DNA of 64,000 nucleotides from Pseudomonas baetica (GCF_002813455.1 NZ_PHHE01000001.1:4274001-4338000); one strand, 5' to 3'. Shown: positions 40,819-52,035, counted from the first letter of the stretch. Notes: generated from the sequence alone by a model not told the origin. Program-made: numbers and translations.

Positions 40819-41720
40819 ATCCGGGTTTGCGCCCGTTCAGCCTTGACCACTTCCTGCGGGTCGGCGTGCACCAGCACTTCGGCCCGTGGGTAGGCTTTGT
40901 GGATGGCATCGGCCGCCTGATCGCTGATGCCGTGCGCGACTGACAGGGTCAATTCCCCCGGCAGTTCCAGATGCAACTGCACGAACCAGTGGTTGCCGGA
41001 AATCCGCGTGCGCAAGTCATGCGCGCCCAGCACCCCCGGCACGCTGCACGCCAGTTCAAGCATGTGCTGACTGACGTCCGGTGGCAGCTCTTCATCCATC
41101 AGCACCGAAAAGCTTTCCCGGGCGATCTGGATCGCGCTCCACAAAATGTACGCGGCAATCCCCAGGCCGAACCATGCGTCCAGTTGTTGCCAGCCGAACC
41201 CGGCCAGCACCAGCGCCACCAGAATGCTGCCGTTGAGCAACAGATCGGAGCGGTAATGCAGCGAGTCGGCCCGCACGGCGTTGGAGCCGGTCTGCTTGAT
41301 CACCCGATGCTGCAAGATCAGCAAAGCCACTGTCAGCAGCAGGGAGAAAATGATCACACCAATGCTGATCCACGGCGCACCGAGCGGTTCAGGTTGCTTG
41401 ATCCGCTCATAGGCCTGCAAGGCAATCAGCACCGCACTGCCGCCGATGAACAATGCCTGCGCCATGCCGGCCAGGGATTCCGCCTTGCCGTGGCCGTATC
41501 GGTGATCGTCATCCGCCGGGCGCAGTGCGTAATGCACCGCCAGCAGATTGAGCAACGAAGCAATGCCATCAAGCGCCGAGTCGGTGAGGCCAGCGAGCAT
41601 GCTCACCGAACCGCTCAGCCACCAGGCGATGGCTTTGGCGATGATCAGCGTACAGGCCACCGCCACCGAGGCGCGGGTCGCCAGCCGCAGCAGGCGGGCG
41701 TGTTCGGGGCTGGAAGTCAT
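40812..41720 (-). CDS. cation diffusion facilitator (FieF/ZitB type)
   Basis: A 302-aa CDF transporter that exports divalent metals such as Zn or Fe in exchange for protons. About six membrane helices are seen. Metal sites are likely in [21 protein letters not shown] and [19 protein letters not shown] (Asp and His), and again in [22 protein letters not shown]-terminal cytoplasmic domain ([20 protein letters not shown]) follows. It converges on the DUF6515-like remnant. Metal specificity cannot be told. Confidence 0.93.
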   Translation of the reverse strand: MTSSPEHARLLRLATRASVAVACTLIIAKAIAWWLSGSVSMLAGLTDSALDGIASLLNLLAVHYALRPADDDHRYGHGKAESLAGMAQALFIGGSAVLIALQAYERIKQPEPLGAPWISIGVIIFSLLLTVALLILQHRVIKQTGSNAVRADSLHYRSDLLLNGSILVALVLAGFGWQQLDAWFGLGIAAYILWSAIQIARESFSVLMDEELPPDVSQHMLELACSVPGVLGAHDLRTRISGNHWFVQLHLELPGELTLSVAHGISDQAADAIHKAYPRAEVLVHADPQEVVKAERAQTRIQ

Positions 41721-41735
41721 GGAGTTAGTGATTCC

Positions 41736-42155
41736 TTATGCAGCAGGTTGCAGGCCGAACATCGCCAGTTGTTGAGTGCTGCCTTTGTGCTGGATCAGGC
41801 GCGGGTCATCCAGTGGGAAATCCCGGCCCAGTTCGCTTTCCAGAATAGCCTGCAACTTGTGGTTATCGACCTGACCATCCGGGCCGATGGCTTGCTTGAG
41901 CTTGGCCGGATCGATCTGCGCGGTGTGCCCCGGTTCGAAATAGATCGCCCCCGTGGCGAAGTCGACGGCAAACGCGATCAGGCCGGGAATGACGTAGAAC
42001 AGCAGGCCCACGGCATCGAGCACGGCAATCGCCGGATCGATCTTGCCGTCGATCTGGCCGCGACGATCCGGGTAGAAAATCGAACCGCACGCGGTGATTT
42101 GGGTGAGCAGGGTAGCGACCAGTACACCGCCGATCAGGCGAAAAGGTAAACGCAT
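41736..42155 (-). CDS. hypothetical lipoprotein
   Basis: A 139-aa protein with a lipobox LTQITAC (Cys at about residue 23) followed by GSIFYPDRRGQIDGKIDPAIAVLDAVGLLF, and a hydrophobic stretch FYVIPGLIAFAVDFATGAIYF. The C-terminus carries KLKQAIGPDGQVDNHKLQAIL, an EF-hand-like or repeat-like pattern. I know of similar Pseudomonas lipoproteins but no function. The ATG at 42155 starts the signal peptide. Confidence 0.75.
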   Translation of the reverse strand: MRLPFRLIGGVLVATLLTQITACGSIFYPDRRGQIDGKIDPAIAVLDAVGLLFYVIPGLIAFAVDFATGAIYFEPGHTAQIDPAKLKQAIGPDGQVDNHKLQAILESELGRDFPLDDPRLIQHKGSTQQLAMFGLQPAA

Positions 42156-42266
42156 GGGATAGATCTCCTGAGTCATCTAAAAACGAAGCAGCGTTGTGTG
42201 GAATTAAGACCCTGACAAACGCCCGGCAGTTCGCCGTTATACTCGCGCCTCTGTTTGGGAGCCAGC

Positions 42267-44786
42267 ATGATTTCTTTGCCGATCGACGAAGTTTTACCCG
42301 CCCTGCGTGAAGCGTTGGCGACACGCCACGAAGCCGTGCTTGAAGCACCGCCCGGCGCCGGTAAAACCACCCGCGTGCCGTTGGCCTTGCTCAATGAAGC
42401 GTGGCTGAGCGGGCAAACCATTCTGATGCTGGAGCCGCGCCGTTTGGCCGCGCGCGCCGCAGCGGAACGACTGGCCAGCGAGCTGGGCGAGAAGGTCGGC
42501 GAAACCGTTGGTTATCGCATCCGTCTCGACAGCAAGGTCGGCCCCAACACCCGTATCGAAGTGGTCACTGAAGGCATTCTGACCCGCCGGTTGCAGGATG
42601 ACCCGGCGCTGGACGGCGTGGGTCTGCTGATCTTCGACGAATTCCACGAGCGCAGCCTCGACGCCGACCTGGCGCTGGCCCTGAGTTTGAATGGTCGCGA
42701 GCTGTTTCGAGCTGAACAGCCGCTGAAGATTTTGCTGATGTCGGCAACGCTGGAAGGCGAACGCCTGGCCGGGTTGCTTGATGACGCGCCAATCCTGCGC
42801 AGCGAAGGACGCATGTACCCGGTGACGATGCGCTGGGGCCGACCGTTTCAGCCCGGCGAATACATTGATCAGCGTGTGACTGCCACCGTCCTTGAAGCCC
42901 TGCACGATGAAACCGGCAGCCTGTTGGTGTTCCTGCCGGGGCAGGCGGAAATTCGTCGCGTCCATCAACAACTGGCCGACGCCCTCGGCGAGCGCAGCGA
43001 CGTGCTGCTCTGCCCGTTGCACGGTGAACTCGACCTCAACGCCCAGCGTGCCGCCATCGACCCGGCTCCGCCCGGCCAGCGCAAAGTGGTGCTGGCGACC
43101 AACATTGCCGAGACCAGTTTGACCATCAACGGCGTGCGTGTGGTGATCGATGCCGGGTTGGCACGGGTGCCGCGTTTCGATCCGGGCAGCGGCATGACGC
43201 GCCTCGACACGCAACGCATTTCCAAGGCCAGCGCCACGCAACGCGCGGGGCGGGCAGGGCGACTGGAGCCGGGTGTGTGTTATCGCTTGTGGTCGCAGGA
43301 TCAGCACGAACAACTGGCCGCCTATGGCAGTGCGGAAATTCTCTCGGCGGATCTGGCCAGCCTCGCGCTGCAACTGGGGCGCTGGGGTGTGACGCCGGGC
43401 GAATTGGTCTGGCTGGATGTTCCGCCCGCCGCGGCTTATGCACAGGCGCAGGAACTGTTGCAGCGACTCGGCGCACTGGAAGGTGAAGCGCTGACCTCGC
43501 ACGGTCAGGCCATGGCCGAACTGCCGGCGCATCCGCGTATTGGCCATTTGTTGCTGCGCGGGCAAGCGTTGGGCCTGGCCAATATGGCCTGCGATGTTGC
43601 CGCGTTGCTTGGCGAGCGCGATATCTTGCGCGGCGCCGGGGCGGATCTGCACAGCCGTCTGGTGCTGCTGTCCGGTGAAGAGCGTGCGGGCCGTGGCGCT
43701 CAGGGCGGTGTGCAACGCGCCCGACAACTGGCGCGACAATATCGTGGTTACTTGCGCGGCAAGGCGAGCGAGCCGGTCAGCGATCCGGATCACCCGCGCT
43801 GGCTCGGCGCACTGTTGGCGCTGGCCTATCCGGATCGCGTCGCCCAGCAACGTCGTGCCGGAGGCGCCGAATACCGACTGGCTAACGGTCGCGCCGCGCT
43901 GTTCGCCGAGGCCGACAGCCTGATGAAAGAGCCGTGGATCGTCATCGCCGATCTTGGCAGCCGACAAGGCCAGCGCGAGGAACGGATTTATCTGGCGGCG
44001 GATTTTGATCCGACGCTGTTCGACTCAGTGCTCGCCGAGCAGGTGCGCAACGTCGATCAACTGGACTGGGACGAGCGCGAAGGCGTGCTGCGCGCCGAGC
44101 GTCAGCGCAAGGTCGGTGAGCTGATTCTCAGCCGTGAACCGTTAACCGGTCTCGATGAGGCGGCCCGCAGTCAGGCGCTGGTCAATCTGGTGCGACGAAA
44201 AGGCCTGGAACTGCTGCCATGGACGCCCGAGTTGCGCCAATGGCAGGCGCGGGTCGCCCTGTTGCGGCAGTTGGAGCTCAATACTCAGGACGAAAGCCAA
44301 TGGCCGGATGTCAGCGACGCGACGCTGCTCGACAGCCTCGAAGACTGGCTGATGCCGTATCTGGGCAAGGTCTCGCGACTCAGCCATTTCGCCAACCTGG
44401 ATCTGTCGAGCATCGTCCGTAATCTGCTGCCCTGGCCGCTGCCGCAACGCCTCGATGAACTGGCCCCGCATCATCTGAGCGTGCCGTCGGGGTCCTCGAT
44501 TCGTCTGGATTACAGCGAGTTTCCGCCGATTCTCGCGGTGCGTTTGCAGGAGTTGTTCGGGCTGGCCGAAACCCCGCGTATTGCCGGCGGCCGGCAGGTG
44601 ATCAAGTTGCATCTGCTGTCTCCGGCGCGTCGGCCAGTGCAGGTTACGCAGGATCTGGCCAACTTCTGGCGCAGCACCTATGCCGAGGTGAAGAAGGACC
44701 TGAAGGGGCGGTATCCGAAGCACTACTGGCCGGATGATCCGCTGGTGGCTGAGGCGACCGCGCGGGCGAAACCGAGAAAACATTAA
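42267..44786 (+). CDS. hrpB: ATP-dependent helicase HrpB (DExH box)
   Basis: HrpB (839 aa) is a DEAH/RHA-like helicase. Motifs in order: Walker A PPGAGKTTRVPLAL, Ia LEPRRLAARAAAERLA, DEFHERSLDAD (DExH), SATLEGERLAGLL, TNIAETSLTINGV and QRAGRAGRLEPG. The C-terminal HrpB domain ends TYAEVKKDLKGRYPKHYWPDDP. In several bacteria it is linked to mRNA processing or surface traits. The ATG at 42267 is chosen. An AT-richer island begins right after its stop. Confidence 0.95.
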   Translation: MISLPIDEVLPALREALATRHEAVLEAPPGAGKTTRVPLALLNEAWLSGQTILMLEPRRLAARAAAERLASELGEKVGETVGYRIRLDSKVGPNTRIEVVTEGILTRRLQDDPALDGVGLLIFDEFHERSLDADLALALSLNGRELFRAEQPLKILLMSATLEGERLAGLLDDAPILRSEGRMYPVTMRWGRPFQPGEYIDQRVTATVLEALHDETGSLLVFLPGQAEIRRVHQQLADALGERSDVLLCPLHGELDLNAQRAAIDPAPPGQRKVVLATNIAETSLTINGVRVVIDAGLARVPRFDPGSGMTRLDTQRISKASATQRAGRAGRLEPGVCYRLWSQDQHEQLAAYGSAEILSADLASLALQLGRWGVTPGELVWLDVPPAAAYAQAQELLQRLGALEGEALTSHGQAMAELPAHPRIGHLLLRGQALGLANMACDVAALLGERDILRGAGADLHSRLVLLSGEERAGRGAQGGVQRARQLARQYRGYLRGKASEPVSDPDHPRWLGALLALAYPDRVAQQRRAGGAEYRLANGRAALFAEADSLMKEPWIVIADLGSRQGQREERIYLAADFDPTLFDSVLAEQVRNVDQLDWDEREGVLRAERQRKVGELILSREPLTGLDEAARSQALVNLVRRKGLELLPWTPELRQWQARVALLRQLELNTQDESQWPDVSDATLLDSLEDWLMPYLGKVSRLSHFANLDLSSIVRNLLPWPLPQRLDELAPHHLSVPSGSSIRLDYSEFPPILAVRLQELFGLAETPRIAGGRQVIKLHLLSPARRPVQVTQDLANFWRSTYAEVKKDLKGRYPKHYWPDDPLVAEATARAKPRKH

Positions 44787-44835
44787 GATTTTCAGGTTTC
44801 GACGAGTTAACTTAAGACTATTGGAGTTGAAGGGG

Positions 44836-45390
44836 ATGAGCGAATTCAAAGGTACTTTAGGGTTCGGGGGAATTCTGGTAACGCTTAGCGTACTTGTTAT
44901 CGGAGTTGTATTTTTCATACTGTGTTGGAACTTGTACTTTTTGGCGGGAGAAAAACAGTTCGCAATTTTTTCCGGCACTATGCTCGGCTCACTCTGTGTT
45001 TTTCTTTTGGCGCTACCGATGCTTAGTACGAAAATTGAAGATTGGTGTGGGGACGGTTTCAACGACTTCCTGGCCCTTCCGGACAAAGATACGAAAATCA
45101 CTTACCCAGTGCTTTCACAATTTCTCGGAGAACAAGCTCTGGCCGGTTTTATGGGAAGTGCGATGATGCTAAGCGCGCGCTCTGTGCTGGATCATTTTGG
45201 GGTGGGATTTACCGGTTTTTATTGTTTCGCGATTTTGATGATCGCACTTTCCGTCGCCACCATCTCACTGGTGCGGTTTATCCTTCATTTTGTTAAATTC
45301 CGGTGGCGCTACTACGTGCCTGCTTCGCTCATTTCATTACTGACTATGCTTTGTGCATTGGCAGTTGGTTTGAAGTCGGTGACGCCCTAG
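44836..45390 (+). CDS. unknown AT-rich membrane protein
   Basis: A 184-aa protein with four or five membrane helices (about 11-31, 42-62, 120-145, 155-177, and a weaker one near 97-115) and a soluble loop KIEDWCGDGFNDFLALPDKDTK. The ATG at 44836 has GGAG at 44823-44826, 9 bases upstream. Base composition is clearly lower in GC than hrpB, which suggests acquisition. I recognise no family. An immunity protein for a nearby toxin is possible but unsupported. Confidence 0.6.
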   Translation: MSEFKGTLGFGGILVTLSVLVIGVVFFILCWNLYFLAGEKQFAIFSGTMLGSLCVFLLALPMLSTKIEDWCGDGFNDFLALPDKDTKITYPVLSQFLGEQALAGFMGSAMMLSARSVLDHFGVGFTGFYCFAILMIALSVATISLVRFILHFVKFRWRYYVPASLISLLTMLCALAVGLKSVTP

Positions 45391-45632
45391 CGATGCTTTA
45401 GCTTCATTTGTCCCCGGCAATGGTTGAATCATAATGGTGCTTTTTTATCAGTGCTCATTACAGCCTTGCCGGCGTCTGTCCTGAGCCGATGATATTTTCG
45501 ACGAAATTCGTAAACGTACACCTAAAAAGCTGCATTTTCCGTCCCCAACGTAGATTCTGAATTCGTCGAGCCAACGATTTTCGCCGCGAGGCTGGCTAGG
45601 TCTGGCACGTTAATATCTGCAAGGAGCAAAAA
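45391..45632. other. AT-rich intergenic region before the HNH gene
   Basis: About 240 bp, with no recognised gene or repeat. It ends with a strong ribosome-binding site AAGGAG (45621-45626), six bases before the ATG at 45633. Confidence 0.5.
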
Positions 45633-46430
45633 ATGATCAATCAAGCACAGCGAGCTTTCCACGCTTGGAATCACCTCGCTACCTATGCGACTGAGCGAAA
45701 AACTGTTAGCTACGGGACTCTCGGAGCAGCGATAGGTATCCACCATCGTCCAATCAGATATGTACTCGAGATCATACAACAGCACTGTATTACGGAATGT
45801 CTGCCCCCACTCACCATTCTCGCCACAGACCGGAACGGTAGAATTGGCCGGGGGTTTTTCGCCTTTGATCTTGAACGATTGGCTGAGGGGCTTGAAACCG
45901 TATACAACTTTCCATGGAGAACAATCGAAAATCCTTTCTCTTTCGCAGCAGATGGGCTGCGCTACGAAGCAGTTGTTTCCGAACTGGCGACCACTCCCAG
46001 TAGTGCGGGTGATGTAATGCGCTTGGTCAAATCGAGAGGTATGGGCCAAGTGATGTTCCGGGATGCGCTACTCAAATGTTACGGGCACAGATGCGCATTC
46101 ACCGGTATGTCGTTCAGCGAGGCTCTTCAGGCTTGCCATATTGTCCCTTGGTCAACCTGTTCACCCGAGCAACGTCTGGATGTCCGCAACGGAATTCTAC
46201 TGAATAGCCTCCATCATGCGCTCTTCGATAAAGGTTGGATTACGATTGATCTTGAGCATCGTATTCAATTTTCTGATCCAGAGATGCACATTGAGCCCTA
46301 TAACGATTTTGACAAGAGAATTTCGGTCGATTTGCACGGTAAGAAGATGCGTCTTCCTGAAGACCCTGCTCTGGCACCGTCGACTGAATTCATTCAGAAA
46401 CATCACGCGGATCAAGGCTGGGATCTGTAA
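45633..46430 (+). CDS. HNH endonuclease-domain protein
   Basis: A 265-aa protein. The C-terminal half is an HNH_2-type nuclease: LLKCYGHRCAFTGMSFSEALQACHIVPW (about 147-174, Cys and His metal ligands) and LDVRNGILLNSLHHALFDKGWITID, with the expected Asn and His. The N-terminal half (VSYGTLGAAIGIHHRPIRYVLEIIQQHC...LPPLTILATDRNGRIG) looks like a small winged-helix DNA-binding region seen with other HNH proteins. It may be a restriction or defence nuclease, but there is no methylase nearby. It is intact, unlike the gene to its right. Confidence 0.8.
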   Translation: MINQAQRAFHAWNHLATYATERKTVSYGTLGAAIGIHHRPIRYVLEIIQQHCITECLPPLTILATDRNGRIGRGFFAFDLERLAEGLETVYNFPWRTIENPFSFAADGLRYEAVVSELATTPSSAGDVMRLVKSRGMGQVMFRDALLKCYGHRCAFTGMSFSEALQACHIVPWSTCSPEQRLDVRNGILLNSLHHALFDKGWITIDLEHRIQFSDPEMHIEPYNDFDKRISVDLHGKKMRLPEDPALAPSTEFIQKHHADQGWDL

Positions 46431-46484
46431 GCAGGCGATAAAAAGACTGCTTAATCTGATCAAGTCGTGTCGTCTTTGTAGTGG

Positions 46485-47647
<1,163 letters not shown>

Positions 47648-47711
47648 CAGACACCTCTATCTGGCGAGCATTCTCGCCTAAATGGGTGTCCGGTTTCATT
47701 AGACCACTACA

Positions 47712-48240
47712 ATGCAAGTGAACAGCTTTGGGTTCAGCGGCATCAATGGGCCAAGAGCCAAAGCGTGCCGGCTAAGGTGACACGAGCGCTATCACGCCAA
47801 GCGCTTGACCATTTCAAAAAAATTCTTTTCCAGTGGTTCGAAGAGGATGCCGCTGGGCAACAGAGCGCCTCAGACAGCCTGTTGGCATTGATAAGCGCGA
47901 ACCTTTCCGCCAATCGCGTCCTGCTCGAATTCGCAGCTAAGGAAGCCCGAGGTCGCGAAGCAGCAGGTTTGGCGATCGGGATTTTGGGCCAACTCAATAA
48001 GTTGGGAATAACTGAAGTTCCAGTGGAAATGGATAACCTTTGCCCTCGCGACGCAATACTTCAACTTAAAGATGGCTTGACCAATTGGTTTGGTCCAAAG
48101 GGAAGACTCGTTGGTCCAGACTCAGAATTTAAACGGCCAATGAATCATTCGGACATTGACCTCGCCGTGAGATGGAGTGCACAGCTACAAGAAATGTACA
48201 TCCATACCCGCGGGCAGCGAGGTGGACCAGAGGAGGCTAG
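47712..48240 (+). pseudogene. unknown gene, middle part (5' end lost at IS3, split by IS5)
   Basis: The frame enters from the IS3 edge without its own start and encodes ASEQLWVQRHQWAKSQ... to ...TRGQRGGPEEAR, then meets the CTAG duplication. As it stands the frame runs into IS5 and stops at 48265 after ETLKKTS. If IS5 and one CTAG copy are removed, it joins in frame to 49436-49844. I do not recognise the family; it is helical, with a segment SLLALISANLSANRVLLEFAAKEARGREAAGLAIG by position. Confidence 0.75.
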
Positions 48241-49435
48241 GGAAACTCTGAAGAAGACTTCCTGATTTTGGCAAAATACCGGGACTCCACCCGCCGAGCT
48301 TTCCGATGAAACAGATGACCTTCGCTGACGCCGAGTACGCAGGCAAGCGTAAGCAGACCCGCAAAGAGTTGTTCTTGATCGACATGGATCAGGTGGTGCC
48401 GTGGAACGGCTTGATCAAACTGATCGAGCCGTTCTACCCGAAGGGTGAAGGCGGTCGTCCGGCTTATCCGTTGATGACGATGCTGCGTGTACATTTGATG
48501 CAGAACTGGTTCGGTTACAGCGATCCAGCGATGGAGGAAGCGCTGTACGAGACCACCATCCTGCGGCAGTTCGCCGGGCTGAATCTGGAGCGTATTCCCG
48601 ACGAAACCACCATCCTCAACTTCCGCCGACTGCTGGAGAAACACGAGCTGGCTGCCGGCATCCTGGCCGTGATCAATGGCTATCTGGGTGACCGAGGGTT
48701 GTCGTTGCGCCAAGGCACCATTGTCGATGCCACGCTGATCAATGCGCCCAGCTCGACCAAGAACAAGGACGGTAAACGCGATCCAGAAATGCACCAAACC
48801 AAGAAGGGCAACCAGTACTATTTCGGCATGAAAGCGCACATCGGTGTGGATGACGAGTCAGGTCTGGTGCACCGCGTGGTGGGCACAGCCGCCAACGTGG
48901 CGGATGTCACTCAGGTGGACAAATTGCTGCACGGTGCGGAGAACGTGGTCTGCGCCGATGCCGGTTATACCGGCGTCGAGAAACGTACCGAGCATGATGG
49001 GCGCGAGGTGATCTGGCAGATCGCGGCACGCCGCAGTACTTACAAAAAGCTGGGTAAGCGTAGCGCTCTATACAAAGCCAAGCGCAAGATCGAGAAGGCC
49101 AAGGCCCAGGTGCGCGCCAAAGTCGAGCACCCGTTTCGGGTGGTCAAGCGCCAGTTCGGTTTTGTGAAAACGCGCTTCCGTGGCCTGGCCAAAAACACCG
49201 CGCAACTGGTGACGCTATTCGCGCTGTCGAATCTGTGGATGGCACGCCGACATTTACTGACGAGTACAGGAGAGGTGCGCCTGTAATGTGGGAAATGACC
49301 GTTGCGAGGTGCTCGCGGCGGCTAAAAGCGCAGAAATACGCGGATGATCTGATCGTTTTGGTCGATTCGCCGTTTTCAAAATCAGCGGAGGCTGAAGTCA
49401 GCCAGAAAAGCGTGACTACTTCAGACCATCCCTAG
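48237..49435 (+). mobile_element. complete IS5-family element with CTAG target duplications
   Basis: The element proper is 48241-49431 (1191 bp). Ends GGA..TCTGAAG.AG.C match at 13 of 18 positions as inverted repeats. CTAG at 48237-48240 and 49432-49435 are direct repeats. IS5 members are known to use YTAR targets with 4-bp duplication. The single gene inside encodes a full-length transposase. Confidence 0.92.
48306..49286 (+). CDS. IS5-family transposase
   Basis: A 326-aa DDE transposase with an N-terminal DUF772 domain (YPLMTMLRVHLMQNWFGYSDPAMEEALYE). Catalytic regions are GTIVDATLIN (Asp), VVCADAGYTGVEKR (Asp) and the C-terminal VEHPFRVVKRQFGF (Glu). The length and motifs indicate an intact enzyme, so the copy may still be mobile. 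Confidence 0.96.
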   Translation: MKQMTFADAEYAGKRKQTRKELFLIDMDQVVPWNGLIKLIEPFYPKGEGGRPAYPLMTMLRVHLMQNWFGYSDPAMEEALYETTILRQFAGLNLERIPDETTILNFRRLLEKHELAAGILAVINGYLGDRGLSLRQGTIVDATLINAPSSTKNKDGKRDPEMHQTKKGNQYYFGMKAHIGVDDESGLVHRVVGTAANVADVTQVDKLLHGAENVVCADAGYTGVEKRTEHDGREVIWQIAARRSTYKKLGKRSALYKAKRKIEKAKAQVRAKVEHPFRVVKRQFGFVKTRFRGLAKNTAQLVTLFALSNLWMARRHLLTSTGEVRL

Positions 49436-49844
49436 AGACAACCACGGTAAATCTCCTCATCTCTTCATTTTTGCATTGACCTTGGTTGGAGCTTTTTATA
49501 ACAGCGTAAAAACAGATAATGAATTCAAAGGAAAAAGTAATTCCAGCTATGCGGTTTTCCCTGGGCGAAAGCTGATTTCAATTGGAGCAAGCCATGCCCC
49601 ACCACCACACGCTGCGGAGTTATTAATGCAAGCGTACGGGCAGATTTTCTTCGGCAATCAGGATTGGGACATTCTTGCCAGCAGAGTAAGGGAGCATGCC
49701 GAAACGGCAAGCATAAAGCGCGCGCACATAGAACAGTTAGTACGTTTCGCAACCAAAGGCCGACCATCCAGCAGCCTGCTTGGACTCAGCAGGAGGTTGA
49801 CTGAGATACAGAGCCAATTCCTCCCAATTGATTCGGATCTTTGA
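49436..49844 (+). pseudogene. unknown gene, 3' part (after IS5)
   Basis: The frame is open from the CTAG junction (RDNHGKSPHLFIFALTLVGAF) to the stop at 49844 (LPIDSDL). A TTG at 49476 could serve as start of a 122-aa fragment, but it has no clear ribosome-binding site. A short piece SIGASHAPPPHAAELLMQAYGQI faintly recalls the Pro-rich segment upstream of Fic domains, but no Fic HPF motif follows. It is therefore best read as the end of the gene begun at or before 47712. Confidence 0.75.
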
Positions 49845-50027
49845 GCGGGGATCGGAAGACTTTTCGGATTCTACGATTCAGTCCGCGGTTTTAGTCGTCA
49901 ACTGCTCGCGGAAATGGTCCGTGAACAAACTGTTCCGGTTTGGTTAGTCGTTCACGCGGAACTCGATTTAACCCGTGCTCACCTTGCGCGCAAGCTCTGC
50001 CTCTCTTGAACTTCAATGTGTGGATGA

Positions 50028-51107
50028 CTACGGCGCAGCGGGTAGCAGGAACCGCGCAATCACTGGCAAATGATCGGAAATGCGCAACGTATCGTCCTGT
50101 CGCACCCGCGCTTCTAGGCGTTTGATCTTCGGGCTGTAGAACAGATAGTCGACCGTGCGATCCGGGCCACTGAGGCCGGGGTCGTTGGGGTAGTGGGTCA
50201 GCCACTGCGCACGGTCGATGCCGCTGGCCTCTTTGTTGGTCGGGACCATCGGGTATTTGTCCCACAGCAGGTGCAACTCGCTGTCGGCGGCGTAGGGCGT
50301 GCGCTGCTCGGGGGGCAAGCGGCGGTATTGACCGAGCGGTAACAGATTGAAGTCGCCACCGATCAGCCAAGGCAGACCCTGGCTTTCATACTTGTCGAGC
50401 ACCTTGGCCACTGCCGTCACTTGCGCCTGTAAAGTCGCATCCGGTTGGCTGGCGCGTTCCAGGTGGGTGTTGAACACGGTCAGTTGGCCGCCATCGCTGA
50501 GCGGCAGTTTGGTGGCGAGCAGGGCGTCTTTGGGCTGGAACAGGCGGCTGATGAAATTGCCTGGAGCTACTGGCAATTGCAGGCGTTCGGCATGTTCGAT
50601 GCGATAGCGGCTCAGCGTCGCCAGTTGCCGGCCAACGCTGCCGAAGATGTGCGGTTCAGGGACGAAATCGGCTTTCCAGTCAAAGGCGCTGGCGCTGCAC
50701 GGATACAGATCGGCGACCCGTTCCTGCAGCAGTTTGAGCTGATCCTGATAGTCGCTGGCCTTGGCGCCGTCATCCAGCTCCTGCAACAACACCAAGTCGG
50801 GCTGCTCATCGCGGATCACCCGCGCCACTTCATCGAGACTGAAGGCCATGTCTTCCAGGGTTGGCGCTTCATCGTCGCCCCGGGCCAGGTCATTCCAGAA
50901 TACGTATCGCTTGCCGGCCAGGGATTGCACGTTCCAGGTCATGACTTTCAGCGCCTGCCCGGGCACCAGTGCCGGCGGGGTGCCGGTGCAACTGACTGGC
51001 AGGGTTTCTCGAGCGTCGGGGCGCCAGGTCAGGCCGAACATCAGCCCGCCGATCAGGACGATGGCGAGCACAACAAGCAACAGGGTGTAGCGCAGTAGAC
51101 GGGTCAT
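50028..51107 (-). CDS. endonuclease/exonuclease/phosphatase-family protein, membrane-anchored
   Basis: A 359-aa protein with one N-terminal membrane helix (about 6-27, YTLLLVVLAIVLIGGLMFGL) and an EEP fold: KVMTWNVQSL, DLVLLQELDD (Glu), LTVFNTHLERAS, WLIGGDFNLLPLG and the C-terminal ISDHLPVIARF (Asp-His). Such proteins cut nucleic acids or phosphodiesters; the substrate here is unknown and active-site topology suggests the periplasm. The ATG at 51107 is preferred. Confidence 0.88.
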   Translation of the reverse strand: MTRLLRYTLLLVVLAIVLIGGLMFGLTWRPDARETLPVSCTGTPPALVPGQALKVMTWNVQSLAGKRYVFWNDLARGDDEAPTLEDMAFSLDEVARVIRDEQPDLVLLQELDDGAKASDYQDQLKLLQERVADLYPCSASAFDWKADFVPEPHIFGSVGRQLATLSRYRIEHAERLQLPVAPGNFISRLFQPKDALLATKLPLSDGGQLTVFNTHLERASQPDATLQAQVTAVAKVLDKYESQGLPWLIGGDFNLLPLGQYRRLPPEQRTPYAADSELHLLWDKYPMVPTNKEASGIDRAQWLTHYPNDPGLSGPDRTVDYLFYSPKIKRLEARVRQDDTLRISDHLPVIARFLLPAAP

Positions 51108-51182
51108 GGCTCGGCTTATAGCGTTACAGAAAGTGGTCCCGAGCATACCTGAGAGGGAGTCTTAAACCTAAGGCCAGAGCAG

Positions 51183-51857
51183 TCAGACCGCTCTGTCTCT
51201 TTTGTCAGGCAATTCGCTGATCAGCATGAACAAGCGAAACAGCACTACACTGGTGAACAGTTGCAGGAAGCTGTGGGCACTGTCGATCAGCACGGCGATG
51301 GCCGGGTTTTGCGGTTCGGGGTAGACCGCCAGCGTTGCGCCTTTGAGCAACCACAAGGGCGTCATCACGCAAAGAATACACAGCAGAATCCGCCAGAAAT
51401 GCCCACGGGTCAGGCGCAGGCTTTCCTTCATCGCGTGCAACGGATTGAGGCCGCGCAGCACCAGCAGGTATTCGCCGAACGCCAGCATCACCATCAGGAT
51501 CAGACCTGGCAGGAAATACAGTGAAAGCCCCAACAGGATCAGCAGCGTGTTCAGCGCCGTGAGCAGGGCGAAGCGTGGCCAGAGGCGCGCGGACATCGCC
51601 AGCAGGTCAAGCGTACGCGGGGCCTCGCCGCGGGTGCGCGCGTCGAGAAACAGGATCAGCGCGGCGGTGTACAGCGGATAGACCAGCAAACCGACGATCA
51701 CACTGCTGGCGGAAAAACTGTCCGGGTCGCTGGCGTGATCCACCACTTGTTGCAGCAGTGCTTCGACGATCACCAGCGGCAGGCACAACTGCACGATGCT
51801 GGCCAAATGGCGTTTGAAAAAATACAGAGAGTCACGCAGCACTTCGAAGGCATTCAT
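51183..51857 (-). CDS. YciC-like multipass membrane protein (UPF0259)
   Basis: A 224-aa protein with about six membrane helices and the YciC-like segment PLHAMKESLRLTRGHFWRILLC near residue 140. The N-terminus MNAFEVLRDSLYFFKRHL is typical of the family. The function is unknown. It lies 75 bp upstream of the EEP gene on the same strand. Confidence 0.8.
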   Translation of the reverse strand: MNAFEVLRDSLYFFKRHLASIVQLCLPLVIVEALLQQVVDHASDPDSFSASSVIVGLLVYPLYTAALILFLDARTRGEAPRTLDLLAMSARLWPRFALLTALNTLLILLGLSLYFLPGLILMVMLAFGEYLLVLRGLNPLHAMKESLRLTRGHFWRILLCILCVMTPLWLLKGATLAVYPEPQNPAIAVLIDSAHSFLQLFTSVVLFRLFMLISELPDKRDRAV

Positions 51858-52035
51858 CAGTCGGTATCGCAGGTCGAAAACAGTGGCTCACTTTAACCGA
51901 TGATTCGCGACCGGACACAAACGTAAACATTCGGTAAAGGTCGTTGAAACATCCTGTCACTGTCTCCATTACAGGAAAGCACCTTGTCCAGTGTGGACGA
52001 GGGCAATGTTATCCCCGGCAATCTACGAGGTCGCC

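Noticed and set aside
45522..46049. A 175-codon minus-strand frame in the HNH region
   Set aside because: It overlaps the well-supported HNH gene, which has a strong ribosome-binding site and conserved motifs; the antisense product has none.
49476..49844. A separate 122-aa gene or Fic-like protein
   Set aside because: The frame is continuous with the DNA before the IS5 target site, lacks a ribosome-binding site at the TTG, and has no HPFxxGNGR motif.
49891..50370. A 159-codon minus-strand frame at the end of the EEP gene
   Set aside because: It is out of frame with the EEP gene over most of its length and has no motif.
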